Part shown: piece by piece, positions 34,818 through 45,532 of the stretch
Position numbering within the stretch: position 1 is the stretch's first letter
Layout of the letters: each line of letters opens with the position of its first letter
Assembly (NCBI RefSeq): GCF_026013475.1
Contig: NZ_JAPDPH010000025.1
Span: 1 to 50,482, forward strand
Direction of reading: 5' to 3'
Length of the DNA stretch: 50,482 nucleotides
Source of the DNA: Micromonospora yasonensis
GTDB taxonomy: Bacteria > Actinomycetota > Actinomycetes > Mycobacteriales > Micromonosporaceae
The notes under the pieces: model-generated
What the model was told of the DNA's origin: nothing
Seen by the model: only the letters and a program-made list of their open reading frames with translations
Databases searched by the model: none
Made by a program: the position numbers and the translations under genes

Positions 34818-35675
34818 GTGCGAACTCGGGTGGCGATCATGGCGGCCGGCGTGGCGGTGTGCCTGCTGGCCCTGCTCGGTGTCTGGTTCGTCGCCAAGCA
34901 GTTCGGGCACCAGCTCCGCATCCCGATGGCCAGCCGCACCTGCACGGTGCAGGCCGAGGGACGCGTCGTGCTCGGCGCCGACCAGATGGCCAACGCGGCC
35001 ACCATCGCGGCCATCGGCGTGCAGCGGCAGATGCCGGAGCGGGCGGTGGTCGTGGCGCTGGCGACCGCGTACCAGGAGTCGCACCTGCGCAACATCGCGC
35101 ACGGCGACCGCGACTCGCTGGGGCTGTTCCAGCAGCGCCCGAGCCAGGGGTGGGGCACCCCGGAGCAGATCCGCGACCCGCGCTACGCGGCGAACAAGTT
35201 CTACGCCGCGCTGAAGAAGGTCCGGGGCTGGGAGAAGATGCGGGTCACCGAGGCGGCCCAGCGGGTCCAGCGCTCGGCCTACCCCGAGGCGTACCAGAAG
35301 TGGGCGGACGAGTCGGAGGTGCTCACCCGCGCGCTGGTCGGGGACGCGAGCGGCGCGGTGGCCTGCACGGTCGGGCCGACGCCGACGATGCGCGGCCCGG
35401 CCGCCGCGACCGCGCTGGTGCAGAACCTGGCCCTGGACTGGGGCCTGCCCGGCCTCACCGCGCCGGCCGACCTGACCGACTTCACGGTCCCCGCGCCGGA
35501 CAGCCGCGACGGCTGGCGGTACGCCCACTGGCTGGTCTCGCACGCCGACGACCACGGGGTGAAGCGGGTCCGCTTCGGCGGCCTGGAGTGGACCGCCGAG
35601 CACGGCACCTGGGACAAGGTGCGCAATGGCGACACGCCGACCCAGGTGCTGGCCGAGGTCTTCGCCGCGACGTGA
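34818..35675 (+). CDS. Secreted lysozyme/transglycosylase-like protein
   Basis: About 285 residues. An N-terminal hydrophobic helix (VAIMAAGVAVCLLALLGVWFVA) acts as signal or anchor. The central domain has IAAIGVQRQMPERAVVVALATAYQESHLRNIAHGDRDSLGLFQQRPSQGWGTPEQI. The Glu of QESHLRN followed by SLGLFQQRP matches the lysozyme-like fold of transglycosylase-type proteins. Homologues in actinomycetes are often loosely named. The GTG at 34818 is chosen because AGGAGG lies five bases upstream; the GTG at 34812 sits inside that site. Peptidoglycan cleavage is a reasonable inference but not proven. Confidence 0.8.
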   Translation: MRTRVAIMAAGVAVCLLALLGVWFVAKQFGHQLRIPMASRTCTVQAEGRVVLGADQMANAATIAAIGVQRQMPERAVVVALATAYQESHLRNIAHGDRDSLGLFQQRPSQGWGTPEQIRDPRYAANKFYAALKKVRGWEKMRVTEAAQRVQRSAYPEAYQKWADESEVLTRALVGDASGAVACTVGPTPTMRGPAAATALVQNLALDWGLPGLTAPADLTDFTVPAPDSRDGWRYAHWLVSHADDHGVKRVRFGGLEWTAEHGTWDKVRNGDTPTQVLAEVFAAT

Positions 35676-35714
35676 CCGGGCCGGCCCCGGGCCGAGGTCC
35701 GGGGCGGGGGCGGC

Positions 35715-36359
35715 TCAGGCGGGGGCGAGGCCGAGGCGGCGGCGCACCTTCTGCTGGATCGGCCCGGGCAGCTCCGGCACGTCGAGCAGTGCGGGCAGCA
35801 GCTCGGGCTCCAGCGTGGTGGCCCGGAACACCTGACCGATGGTGACCCCGTGCGCCGGCCGGTCCACCACCTCGACCGGGTCGCCCGCGCCGACCTCGCC
35901 CTCCCGCAGCACCCGCAGGTACGCCCCGGGCGCGGCCCGGACGGTGAACCGCTTGATCAGGTCGGGCATGCCCCAGAACCCGGCGAAGGTCTTGCACGGG
36001 ATGCGTGGCTTGGTCACCTCCAGCAGAGCCGTGCCGACCGCCCAGCGCTCGCCGATCACCGCCCCGGTGACGTCCACCGCGTACGTGGTCAGGTTCTCGC
36101 CGAAGGCGCCCGGCCCGATCGATCGGCCCAGCTCGGCCGCCCACCAGCCGGCGTCCTCCTCGGCGTACGCGTAGACGGCCTGGTCGGGGCCGCCGTGGTG
36201 GGCCCGCTCGCCGATGAAGTCGCCGACCAGGCCGGCGAGCCGGATCGGCACCCGGCCCTCGACCGGCCGCTTGTCGATCCCGCTGCGGCCGCTCGGGTCG
36301 CCCGCCCATTCCGCCTCGGTCACCCCGCCGAGGTTCACCGCCACCAGCCTGCCCGTCAC
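35715..36359 (-). CDS. MOSC domain protein (YiiM-like)
   Basis: A 214-residue MOSC-domain protein. The order of motifs is YiiM-like: RLVAVNLGGV at the start, HHGGPDQAVYAYAEEDAGWW, GAFGENLTTYAVDVTGAVIGERWAVGTALLEVTKPRIPCKTF, and a three-helix tail. The PRIPCKTF Cys corresponds to the conserved Cys of MOSC proteins that handle molybdenum cofactor or sulfur. Some YiiM-type proteins reduce N-hydroxylated compounds; the role here is unknown. The start is GTG. It lies 45 bases downstream of the sugar permease gene and could be read through from that operon. Confidence 0.9.
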   Translation of the reverse strand: MTGRLVAVNLGGVTEAEWAGDPSGRSGIDKRPVEGRVPIRLAGLVGDFIGERAHHGGPDQAVYAYAEEDAGWWAAELGRSIGPGAFGENLTTYAVDVTGAVIGERWAVGTALLEVTKPRIPCKTFAGFWGMPDLIKRFTVRAAPGAYLRVLREGEVGAGDPVEVVDRPAHGVTIGQVFRATTLEPELLPALLDVPELPGPIQQKVRRRLGLAPA

Positions 36360-36404
36360 GGCGGTCAGCCTAGTCGCCGACGATCACCCGGCCGGTGGCC
36401 CGGC

Positions 36405-37235
36405 TCAGCCCTTGACCGCCCCGGCGACCAGACCGGAGACCATCCGGCGCTGGACCAGCAGGAAGAACACGATCACCGGCAGGGTGAACAGGGTCGAGGC
36501 GGCCATCACCGAACCCCAGGCGGTGTCGTCCCGCCCGAAGAAGAAGGTCATCGCCACCGGCAGGGTGTACTTGTGCTGATCGTTGACGAAGGTCAACGCG
36601 AAGATCAGCTCGTTCCAGGCGGTGATGAAGGAGAAGATGCTGGTCGCCACCAGACCGGGGGCGACCAGCGGGAAGAGGATCCGGCGGAAGGTCTGGGCCC
36701 GGCTGGCGCCGTCGATGGCCGCCGCCTCCTCCAGTTCCTTCGGCACCGCGGCCACGAAGCCGCGCAGCATCCAGACCGCGAACGGCAGCGAGAAGCCCAG
36801 GTACGTCAGGATCAGGCTGGGCAGGGTGTTGTAGAGCCCGAGCCGCTGGATCATCAGGAAGAGCGGGATGACCAGCGCCTCCAGCGGGATCATCTGCACC
36901 ACGAGCAGCAGGATCAGGAAGGTGGTGCGCAGCCGGAACCGGAACCGCGCGACTGCGGTCGCGGCGAGCAGCGCGACCAGCCCGCTGAGCAGCACGGTCG
37001 CCACCGCGACCAGCGCGCTGTTGAGGAAGAAGTCGGTGAACGTCACGCCCGGGATGAGGTTCCCGGTGAGGATCTCCCGGTAGTGCTCCAGGGTCGGCTT
37101 GGCCGGCACCGGGCGCGGGGTGGCCGAGAAGATCTCCCGGTTCGGCTTCAGCGAGGTGGCGACCATCCAGTAGACCGGGAAGGCCGCGAAGAGCGCGACC
37201 AGCAGGCCGGCGGCGTTGAGGGCGATCTTCTTCAC
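36405..37235 (-). CDS. Carbohydrate ABC transporter permease (MalG type)
   Basis: A 276-residue permease with six helices. The binding-protein-dependent transport motif EAAAIDGASRAQTFRRILFPLVAPGL (EAA loop, near residue 175) is intact. The TM1-TM2 region KIALNAAGLLVALFAAFPVYWMVATSLKPNREI is typical of CUT1-family MalG proteins. The GTG start overlaps the MalF TGA (GTGA). It pairs with the upstream permease and the solute-binding lipoprotein. The transported sugar cannot be read from the permease. Confidence 0.93.
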   Translation of the reverse strand: MKKIALNAAGLLVALFAAFPVYWMVATSLKPNREIFSATPRPVPAKPTLEHYREILTGNLIPGVTFTDFFLNSALVAVATVLLSGLVALLAATAVARFRFRLRTTFLILLLVVQMIPLEALVIPLFLMIQRLGLYNTLPSLILTYLGFSLPFAVWMLRGFVAAVPKELEEAAAIDGASRAQTFRRILFPLVAPGLVATSIFSFITAWNELIFALTFVNDQHKYTLPVAMTFFFGRDDTAWGSVMAASTLFTLPVIVFFLLVQRRMVSGLVAGAVKG

Positions 37236-38218
37236 GACTCGTCCTCCTGCCGGAGCACCATCCGGACGTACAGGGCGGTCACGGCGAGCAGGATCAGGGT
37301 GAGGATGACCGCGATCGCCGACCCGAGGCCGTACTTGGGCGGCGGCGAGAACGCCTCCGCGTACGAGTAGATCGACAGCATGAAGGTCGGCCGGTCCTGG
37401 GTGCCACCGGCCAGCACGAACTGCTGGGTGAAGACCTTGAAGTCCCAGATGGTGGAGAGGACCACGAGGATGCCGAAGACCGGGCGCAGCACCGGGAAGG
37501 TGACCGACCAGAACACCCGCCACGGGCCGGCCCCGTCCACCCGGGCGGCCTCCTGGAGCTCGCTCGGCACGCTCTTCAGCCCGGCCAGCACGCTCACCGC
37601 GATGAACGGGAACGAGTGCCAGACCACCACCAGGGTCAGGATCGCGAAGAACAGCAGCGGGTCGTTGAACCAGCCGTAGCCGGTCCAGTCACTGCGCCCG
37701 AACAGCGCCGTGGAGAACCCGTCCGGGAGCGCGTTGAACAGCCAGGTGACCAGACCGCTGGTGTCGTCGAAGATCCACTTCCAGACGATGGTGCCGGTCA
37801 GCGCCGGGGTGGCCCAGGCCAGCATCACGCAGCTGGCCACGAAGGTGGCCATCTTCCGCCCCAGCCGGTTGAGCAGCAGCCCGACCAGGGTGCCGAGGAT
37901 CATGGTGAGCACCACGTTGGCCACGGCGAAGAGCACGGTGTTGCGCAGCACCGTACGGAAGAACGGGTCGCCGAGGATCTGCGCGTAGTTGGCCAGGCCG
38001 ACCCACGGCCACTCGCGGTCCCCCCGTAGCTGCCGGACGCTGTTCAGCTTGTAGAAGGACATCATCACGACCTGGCCGAGCGGCCAGAGCAGCAGCACCG
38101 CGATGACCGCGAGGCAGGGCAGGAGCAGCAGGTACGGGAGGTGGTCCACGCGACGGCGCCGCCGCGCGGGGATCTCCCGCGCGGCGGCCTCGCCGGTGGC
38201 CTGGGTCAGCGTGCTCAC
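37232..38218 (-). CDS. Carbohydrate ABC transporter permease (MalF type)
   Basis: A 328-residue CUT1 permease. After a basic cytoplasmic N-terminus (REIPARRRRRVDHLP) the first helix is YLLLLPCLAVIAVLLLWPLGQVV, with MMSFYKL next. The EAA loop LQEAARVDGAGPWRVFWSVTFPVLRP is present near residue 235. The GTG start overlaps the solute-binding protein stop (GTGA), and its own stop overlaps the MalG start, so binding protein, MalF and MalG are translationally coupled. Confidence 0.93.
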   Translation of the reverse strand: MSTLTQATGEAAAREIPARRRRRVDHLPYLLLLPCLAVIAVLLLWPLGQVVMMSFYKLNSVRQLRGDREWPWVGLANYAQILGDPFFRTVLRNTVLFAVANVVLTMILGTLVGLLLNRLGRKMATFVASCVMLAWATPALTGTIVWKWIFDDTSGLVTWLFNALPDGFSTALFGRSDWTGYGWFNDPLLFFAILTLVVVWHSFPFIAVSVLAGLKSVPSELQEAARVDGAGPWRVFWSVTFPVLRPVFGILVVLSTIWDFKVFTQQFVLAGGTQDRPTFMLSIYSYAEAFSPPPKYGLGSAIAVILTLILLAVTALYVRMVLRQEDES

Positions 38219-39507
38219 TTGCTGTTCAAAATGCCTTCCATCTCGGTGGCGGCGTCGGCGGTGGCCTTCTCGACCGTCTTCTGGCCCTTCATGACCGAGC
38301 TGTTCATCGCCTGGGTGACCGTCTTGGTCCGGCTGACCTCGACCCACTTCGGGGTGAGCGGGGTCAGCTTGGTGTTCTGCATGGCGGTGGCGAACGCGGC
38401 CATCACCTTGTCGTTGGCGTAGTTGCCGCCGCCGACCAGGTCCTGGTAGACCGGGAAGAAGCCGAGGCTGCTGGCGAACTCCTGGTCCTTCTGCTTGCTC
38501 AGCAGCACGGTCAGGTAGTCCCAGGCCAGGTCCTGCTTCTTGCTGTCCTTCCAGAGGGCGATGTCGGAACCGCCGGCGAAGGCCGGGGCCGGCTTGCCGT
38601 CCGGGCCGGGGATGGGGAACGTGCCCCACACCTTCTCGATGTCCGGGTTGTCCTTCTTCATCGCGCCGCCCTGCCAGCTACCGGCGAACGCCATCGCGGC
38701 GTTGCCGGTAGCGAACTGGGTCCGGGCGTCGACCTCGTTCCAGCCGGCGGCGGCCGGCGGGGCGACCTTGTGGACGGTCACCAGGTCGGTCCAGAACTTG
38801 ACCGCCTTCTGCGCCTCGGGGGTGTTGTAGCCGGACTTCCAGGTGTCGCCCTGCTTGGTGGCGATCTCCGCGCCGGCGGCCCAGAGGAAGGAGTAGAACG
38901 GCAGCTCCGAGTTGCCGGGCAGGGCGATGCCGTACTTGCCCGGCTTCTTGGCCTGAACGGCCTTCGCGACGGTGACCAGCTCGTCCCAGGTCGTCGGCGG
39001 CTTCACACCGGCCTCGGCGAACCAGTCCGTGCGGTAGTAGACCGCCCGCACGCCGGCGTACCACGGGACGCCGTACTGCTTGCCGTCGAGCTGGGCGTTC
39101 TTGACCAGGTCGGGGAGGATGTCCTTGCCCTCGGACCAGCCGCCGAACTTGTCCGTGACGTCGGCGAGGGCCTCCTGCGCCGCCCAGCCCTGGGTCTCGG
39201 TGTTGCCCAGCTCGGTGACGTCGGGGCCCTCCCCACCGGCGAGCGCGGCCTGGAACTTCTTCGGCGCCTCGAGCCAGGGGATGTACTGCACCACCACGTC
39301 GGTGTCCGGGTGCTTCTTCTTGAACTCCGCCTCGACGCTGTCGAGGAACTTGTTCTGGGCGTCGCCGCCCTCACCCATCATCCAGACCGTCAGCTTGCTG
39401 TTGTCCGCGGCCTTGTCGTCGTCGCCGGAGCCACCGCACCCGGCCAGCACCATCGCGGCCGAGGCCACGATGGCGGTGACCGGAGCCAGCCGCTTCCACC
39501 TGTTCAC
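38215..39507 (-). CDS. Sugar ABC transporter solute-binding lipoprotein
   Basis: A 430-residue extracellular binding protein of the MalE/type 1 family. The lipoprotein signal is clear: MNRWKRLAPVTAIVASAAMVLAGC, with the Cys lipidated, followed by a GGSGDDDKAADN linker. Domain features: YGVPWYAGVRAVYYRTDWFAEAGVKPPTTWDEL and AAMAFAGSWQGGAMKKDNP. A GAGGGAGA ribosome site precedes the ATG. It is the first gene of the importer operon, and a palindrome upstream may be its operator. No ATPase gene is in the cluster; a shared MsiK-type ATPase encoded elsewhere is the usual solution in actinomycetes. Ligand unknown. Confidence 0.94.
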   Translation of the reverse strand: MNRWKRLAPVTAIVASAAMVLAGCGGSGDDDKAADNSKLTVWMMGEGGDAQNKFLDSVEAEFKKKHPDTDVVVQYIPWLEAPKKFQAALAGGEGPDVTELGNTETQGWAAQEALADVTDKFGGWSEGKDILPDLVKNAQLDGKQYGVPWYAGVRAVYYRTDWFAEAGVKPPTTWDELVTVAKAVQAKKPGKYGIALPGNSELPFYSFLWAAGAEIATKQGDTWKSGYNTPEAQKAVKFWTDLVTVHKVAPPAAAGWNEVDARTQFATGNAAMAFAGSWQGGAMKKDNPDIEKVWGTFPIPGPDGKPAPAFAGGSDIALWKDSKKQDLAWDYLTVLLSKQKDQEFASSLGFFPVYQDLVGGGNYANDKVMAAFATAMQNTKLTPLTPKWVEVSRTKTVTQAMNSSVMKGQKTVEKATADAATEMEGILNSK

Positions 39508-39559
39508 GCCATATCTCCCTCGTGCCGGTTGGCAGTAACCTTCTCCGCCGCACCTTAGT

Positions 39560-39572
39560 AGGAAAATTTCCT
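39560..39572. promoter_or_regulatory. Candidate operator of the sugar importer operon
   Basis: AGGAAA-A-TTTCCT is a perfect 6-1-6 inverted repeat 53 bases upstream of the binding-protein start. It lies in an AT-rich island (CTTAGTAGGAAAATTTCC, then TTTACAA) that stands out in this GC-rich DNA. Sites of this shape (GGAAAnTTTCC) are typical of sugar-responsive repressors; a ROK-type factor is a guess, since no regulator gene is adjacent. Confidence 0.5.
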
Positions 39573-39681
39573 TTACAACAGGGGGTACGCGCGGCGTGGG
39601 GCGAGGCGACCGTATCGCAGCCCGAGGGCCGGGCGGCAGGGGTGATATCCGGGCAGTTCACGACAGGTGGCGCAGCAGCCG

Positions 39682-39713
39682 GCGGGCGCCCGACCATGAG
39701 GTCGGGCGCCCGC
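39682..39713 (-). terminator. Hairpin terminator after the GlsB-like gene
   Basis: A perfect 14-bp stem (GCGGGCGCCCGACC / GGTCGGGCGCCCGC) with an ATGA loop, 21 bases beyond the stop on the minus strand. It is strikingly similar in sequence to the hairpin after lepA. Confidence 0.7.
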
Positions 39714-39734
39714 GAGCGTATCGAAATTGTTGCG

Positions 39735-40016
39735 TCAGTAGCGCGAGACGCTGCGCCGGCGGCCGACGCCGGACACCAGGGCCACGGCGATGGCTGCCAG
39801 CACGACCTGCACCAGCAGCTCCATCCAGTCGATACCCGCGGTCTCGGTCGCGATGCCCAGGGCCCGGGCCAGCACGGTGCCGAGCAGCGCGGCACCCACG
39901 CCGATCAGCATGTGCAGCCAGATCGGCATGTTCTGGCGGCCCGGAACGACCAGGCGGCCCAGAGCGCCGACGATCAGACCAACGATGATCGCGGTGATGA
40001 TGCCCGTCACGGTCAT
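39735..40016 (-). CDS. GlsB/YeaQ/YmgE family stress-response membrane protein
   Basis: A 93-residue protein with three helices (IITAIIVGLIVGALGRLVVPG, WLHMLIGVGAALLGTVLARALGI, ELLVQVVLAAIAVALVSGVG). The GxxxGxLxRLxxPG-type pattern in the first helix and the Gly-rich second helix are characteristic of the transglycosylase-associated (GlsB/YeaQ) family. The N-terminus MTVTGIITAII and a GAGGAGGAGGA ribosome site fix the start at 40016; the longer open frame upstream is not membrane-like. The biochemical role of the family is unsettled, and it is associated with envelope stress. Confidence 0.9.
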   Translation of the reverse strand: MTVTGIITAIIVGLIVGALGRLVVPGRQNMPIWLHMLIGVGAALLGTVLARALGIATETAGIDWMELLVQVVLAAIAVALVSGVGRRRSVSRY

Positions 40017-40225
40017 GGTCGTCCTCCTCCTCAAAGACGTGTCACACGGGGGTCGTGTGTTCGCTGTCGCGACCGCTAAATTCCCTACCGGCGGAAACGC
40101 CAAACCGACTTCGCCCACCAATCCCGGCGAACGGGCCGCCAGCAGCGCTTTCACTCCGAAAGCCCGCACCCGGCCGGCCGCTTCTCGCATCGAAAGCAGT
40201 CATCCCGGGACGACGTCACAACAAG

Positions 40226-40262
40226 CCAGCGGACGCCCGACCGGTGGTCGAGCGCCCGCTGG
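40226..40262 (-). terminator. Hairpin terminator after lepA
   Basis: CCAGCGGACGCCCGACC and GGTCGAGCGCCCGCTGG pair over 17 positions with two mismatches around a GGT loop. It starts 46 bases beyond the lepA stop and is followed on the minus strand by TTGTTGTG. The core matches the hairpin at 39682-39713. The rest of the gap between glsB and lepA (40017-40225) shows nothing I can identify. Confidence 0.7.
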
Positions 40263-40308
40263 TAGTTGATCGCCTCGGGTTACGGCATGTCGAGTGGATC
40301 GGGTGGGC

Positions 40309-42186
<1,878 letters not shown>

Positions 42187-42279
42187 AGCGGTCCGTTCTG
42201 GTCGGCTGACGTGAGCGGGCCGGCGTGCCGCCGGCCCCCTCTATGCTCCCACGCCGCGCGGGAAGCCGGTCCTCCCCCG

Positions 42280-42816
42280 TCACTCCTGCGGCGGCTCGGC
42301 GAAGAGGGCGGCGAGCCGGGGCAGCCGCCGCCGTGCCTCCTCCTCGTCGTCGAAGTCCCAGAAGTCGTTCAGGTCGGGCACCGGGACCGGGTCCCGCTCC
42401 GCCGGCAGGTCGGTCGCGGTGGCCTTCCGGTACGCCTCCCAGGGCACCGCCAGCATGTCCTCGCACTCGAACTCCTCGCCGCTGAGCGCGGCGGCCCGGA
42501 CCTGGGGCAGCTCGGCGAGCGAGTCGGGGTCGCCCACCGCGCGCGCGAACACCGCCCGGCCCTGGGTCATCAACCAGCCGCGGAAGTACTCGAAGCCGTC
42601 GTCCGAGGCACCACCGTTGATCAGGTACGCCGCCCCCCAGAGGTCGACCCGGTAGGAGGCCGAGAGCACCCGCCGCTGGTGCTGGGCGTACCCGACGATC
42701 TCCGCCGGGTCCCGCTCGGCGAGCAGGGCGACCGCGCGGGCGGCGACCGCCTCAGGCTCTCCCCCGGCGCCGGCGCGGGCCCGGTCGATCAGCTGCCAGA
42801 ACTCGTCGGTCCTCAT
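42280..42816 (-). CDS. DUF4240 domain protein
   Basis: A 178-residue protein. It opens MRTDEFWQLIDRARAGAGG, the characteristic DUF4240 start, and has LWGAAYLINGGASDDGFEYFRGWLMTQGRAVFARAVGDPDSLAEL, the conserved central block. The C-terminus is acidic (DLNDFWDFDDEEEARRRLP). Function unknown. Starting at the ATG at 42816 discards a long Ser/Arg-rich shadow extension. It is divergent from the LtrA gene. Confidence 0.9.
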   Translation of the reverse strand: MRTDEFWQLIDRARAGAGGEPEAVAARAVALLAERDPAEIVGYAQHQRRVLSASYRVDLWGAAYLINGGASDDGFEYFRGWLMTQGRAVFARAVGDPDSLAELPQVRAAALSGEEFECEDMLAVPWEAYRKATATDLPAERDPVPVPDLNDFWDFDDEEEARRRLPRLAALFAEPPQE

Positions 42817-42961
42817 GGCTCGCCAGTCTGGCAGAGCGGACCGACGGGGACCGGCTACCGGCCCGCGCGGCGGTGGCGTGGCTGCCGGACGTCCCGACCA
42901 CCCCGGGCAGGCTTCCCGAACCCGCCGGCCAGGCCGCCAACCGGTTGACAGAGTGGATGAC

Positions 42962-45472
42962 GTGATCAGGAGCGGTGGGCGACCGGATCCGGGGCGGCAT
43001 CCCGCACCGTTCTCCGGGCAGGTCGAGCTCGCCGCTGAGGGCGTCGGGGTGACCCGGTTGGAGCTCTTCCTCGACCTGGTCTTCGTGTACGCGTTCTTCG
43101 CCACGACGAACCTCATGGAGGATCGGTTCGGACCCGAGGGGCTCCTCGAAGGTGTGCTCGTGGTCCTGCTGCTCGTCCGGTGCTGGGTCGGATACCTGCT
43201 ACTCGGCAACATGGTGCGGCTGGACCGGGGGATCATGCCGCCGGTCGTCTTCGGGGTCGCCGTGGTCGTGCTGCTGCTCGGGATCGCCGCGCCGGTGACG
43301 TTCATCGACCGGCCTGGAGGGCTGTTCGGGCCGCTCATCTTCGTGGTCGCCTTCGTGCTGGCCCGGCTCGGCGCGATACTGATCCTGATCTACGCCACCC
43401 GGGACACCCCGCGGGCGCCTGGACCAGCCGCACGCGCACTGCTGCCGTTGTGCGGCAGCGGTTTCCTTCTGCTCTGCGGCGCGGTGCTGCCCCATCACCT
43501 GCCCGCGAGCGTGAACGGGGGCATCGTCCGGATAGCGCTGTTCCTCTGCGCCGCGGTCGTCGACTTCTCCGCCCGGCGTGGGCTCACCACCGCCAACTGG
43601 CAGATCGTGTCCGTGGCGCACTGGACCGAGCGGCACCGGCTGCTCGTGCTCATCGCCCTCGGCGAGACGATCATCTCCATCGGCACCAGTCGCGGCCTGG
43701 CGGGCGGGCCGCCGATCACCTGGGCGGTGGTCGTCGGCTCGGTGCTGGGCCTCCTCATCGTGGCAGTGCTGTGGTGGCGCTACTTCGACATCGCCGGGCT
43801 CGCCGCCGCGCAGGCGTTGGAGCGGCACCCGGCAGCGACCCGGACCCGATTCGGCCGCGACGCGTACGGGCGCTGGCATCTGCCGCTGATCCTCGGGCTC
43901 GTCCTGCTCGCGCTCGGACTCAAGCGCGCGTTGAGTTCGGTCGAGCCCGCCACCGCCCATCGGTGGGACACCCTGAGCGTCCTCGTTCTCTACGGCGGCG
44001 TCCTGCTCTATCTGCTCGGCCTCGTGGCCCTCGAGCGCCACACCATCCGCCTGCTGGGCCGCAGCCCGCTGCTGACGATCGTCCTGGTCATCGCCCTGGT
44101 GCCGGTCGCCGTCCAACTGCCGGTGGTGTCTGCAGTGGGACTGCTCGCCGCCGTCCTCACCAGCATGGTGCTGGCCGATCTGACCGTGTTCCGTCGGCGT
44201 CACCGCGCCTTGCACGAGCTGGTCGCGCCGGCGGCGGCCCGGGCTGCCGCCACCGGGGTCGCGCCGAAGGAGCTCTTCCTCGACCTGGTCTTCGTCTACG
44301 CGTTCATTCAGGTCAGCGTCCTGATCGCTCGGCAACCGTCCGCGGCCGGGATCGCCCAGGGCCTGGCGGTGCTCATCCTGTTGTGGGTCGCCTGGCGCGA
44401 ACACGCACTGCTCGGCAACTGGCTGCGCAGCGAGTCCGTCACCGCCCGGTTGAGCGTCCTGCTGATCGTGGCACTGGCCCTGCTGATCGGTATCGCCACG
44501 CCGCAGGCGTTCGAGTATGTGCCGGGTGGCCTGCCCGGTCCCTTGATCGTTGTCACCTGTTACGTCCCGCTGCGCGTGCTGCAGGTGGTCGCGTACCGGC
44601 GGATCGTCCGCAGGCAAGCCGCACCACGCGCACAGGCGCTACGGGCCAGCATCCCGGCCGCAACGGCCCTGGTGCTGCTGCTCGGTGCCGCGCTGATCAC
44701 CCCGCGACCACACGGCCACGCCGAACTCGCCCCGCTCGTGGCGATCCTCTGGCTCGCCGCCATCGCCCTCGAACTCGCCGGCGGCTACCTTGCCGACTGC
44801 CGGCTCTGGCAAGTGAGCTCGGCGAAACACTGGACCGAACGCTACCTGCTGATCATCCTCATCGCACTGGGCGAAGTGATCATCTCGGCCGGCGTCGGCG
44901 TGTACCACCGCCCGATTTCCTGGCCGGTCATCGGCGCCCTGGCGGTCAGCATGATCCTGCTGGCCAGCCTGTGGTGGGCGTACTTCCACATCGACGCCGT
45001 CGCCGGATACCGGGCCGTGCAAGCCGCGACCGGCGACCAGCGCGCGGCGCTGGCCCGCGACGCCTACGCCTACCTGCACCTGCCCATGATCGCCGGCCTG
45101 ATGTTGCTCGCCTTCGGCCTGCACAAGCACCTCGAACTGGTCGCCCACCCGTCAGGACCAGCGGACACACCGGTCGGGCACGCAACCCTCTTCGCCGGGG
45201 TCATCGTCTACCTCGTGGCCAACCAGGCCTTCTGGTGGCGCATCCGGCGCGAGATCCGCTGGGTTCGGATCGTCGGGATCCTGCTCACAGCGGCGCTCGT
45301 GCCGATCACCAGCCCACTGCCTCCGCCCTGGGAGTTGGCCATGCTGGCCGTGACCAGCGCCACCGTCACCCTGATCGACTCCCGCCGCAACGCGGACCTG
45401 CGGCGACAACTGCACGAACCGGCGCCGTCGACCATCCTGGCCAACCGGGGGCCCGTCGGGCCTCTCCCGTGA
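42962..45472 (+). CDS. Low temperature requirement protein A (LtrA), tandem double-domain
   Basis: An 836-residue membrane protein made of two LtrA domains in a row. Domain 1 opens at residue ~33 (RLELFLDLVFVYAFF) and domain 2 at ~436 (KELFLDLVFVYAFIQ), 403 codons apart. Each has a later HWTERHRLLVLIALGETIIS / HWTERYLLIILIALGEVIIS block and a GRDAYGRWHLPLI / ARDAYAYLHLPMI block. Usual LtrA proteins are about 400 residues with one domain and many helices. Function is not established beyond the low-temperature phenotype in Listeria. The GTG at 42962 is the nearest good start; codons upstream to 42815 are Arg-rich and unlikely. Confidence 0.85.
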   Translation: MIRSGGRPDPGRHPAPFSGQVELAAEGVGVTRLELFLDLVFVYAFFATTNLMEDRFGPEGLLEGVLVVLLLVRCWVGYLLLGNMVRLDRGIMPPVVFGVAVVVLLLGIAAPVTFIDRPGGLFGPLIFVVAFVLARLGAILILIYATRDTPRAPGPAARALLPLCGSGFLLLCGAVLPHHLPASVNGGIVRIALFLCAAVVDFSARRGLTTANWQIVSVAHWTERHRLLVLIALGETIISIGTSRGLAGGPPITWAVVVGSVLGLLIVAVLWWRYFDIAGLAAAQALERHPAATRTRFGRDAYGRWHLPLILGLVLLALGLKRALSSVEPATAHRWDTLSVLVLYGGVLLYLLGLVALERHTIRLLGRSPLLTIVLVIALVPVAVQLPVVSAVGLLAAVLTSMVLADLTVFRRRHRALHELVAPAAARAAATGVAPKELFLDLVFVYAFIQVSVLIARQPSAAGIAQGLAVLILLWVAWREHALLGNWLRSESVTARLSVLLIVALALLIGIATPQAFEYVPGGLPGPLIVVTCYVPLRVLQVVAYRRIVRRQAAPRAQALRASIPAATALVLLLGAALITPRPHGHAELAPLVAILWLAAIALELAGGYLADCRLWQVSSAKHWTERYLLIILIALGEVIISAGVGVYHRPISWPVIGALAVSMILLASLWWAYFHIDAVAGYRAVQAATGDQRAALARDAYAYLHLPMIAGLMLLAFGLHKHLELVAHPSGPADTPVGHATLFAGVIVYLVANQAFWWRIRREIRWVRIVGILLTAALVPITSPLPPPWELAMLAVTSATVTLIDSRRNADLRRQLHEPAPSTILANRGPVGPLP

Positions 45473-45532
45473 CCCCCGCAATCCCGTAGGTCAATGGCCG
45501 CTGACCGGTTCGGGGAGAACCGACAGGGCACC

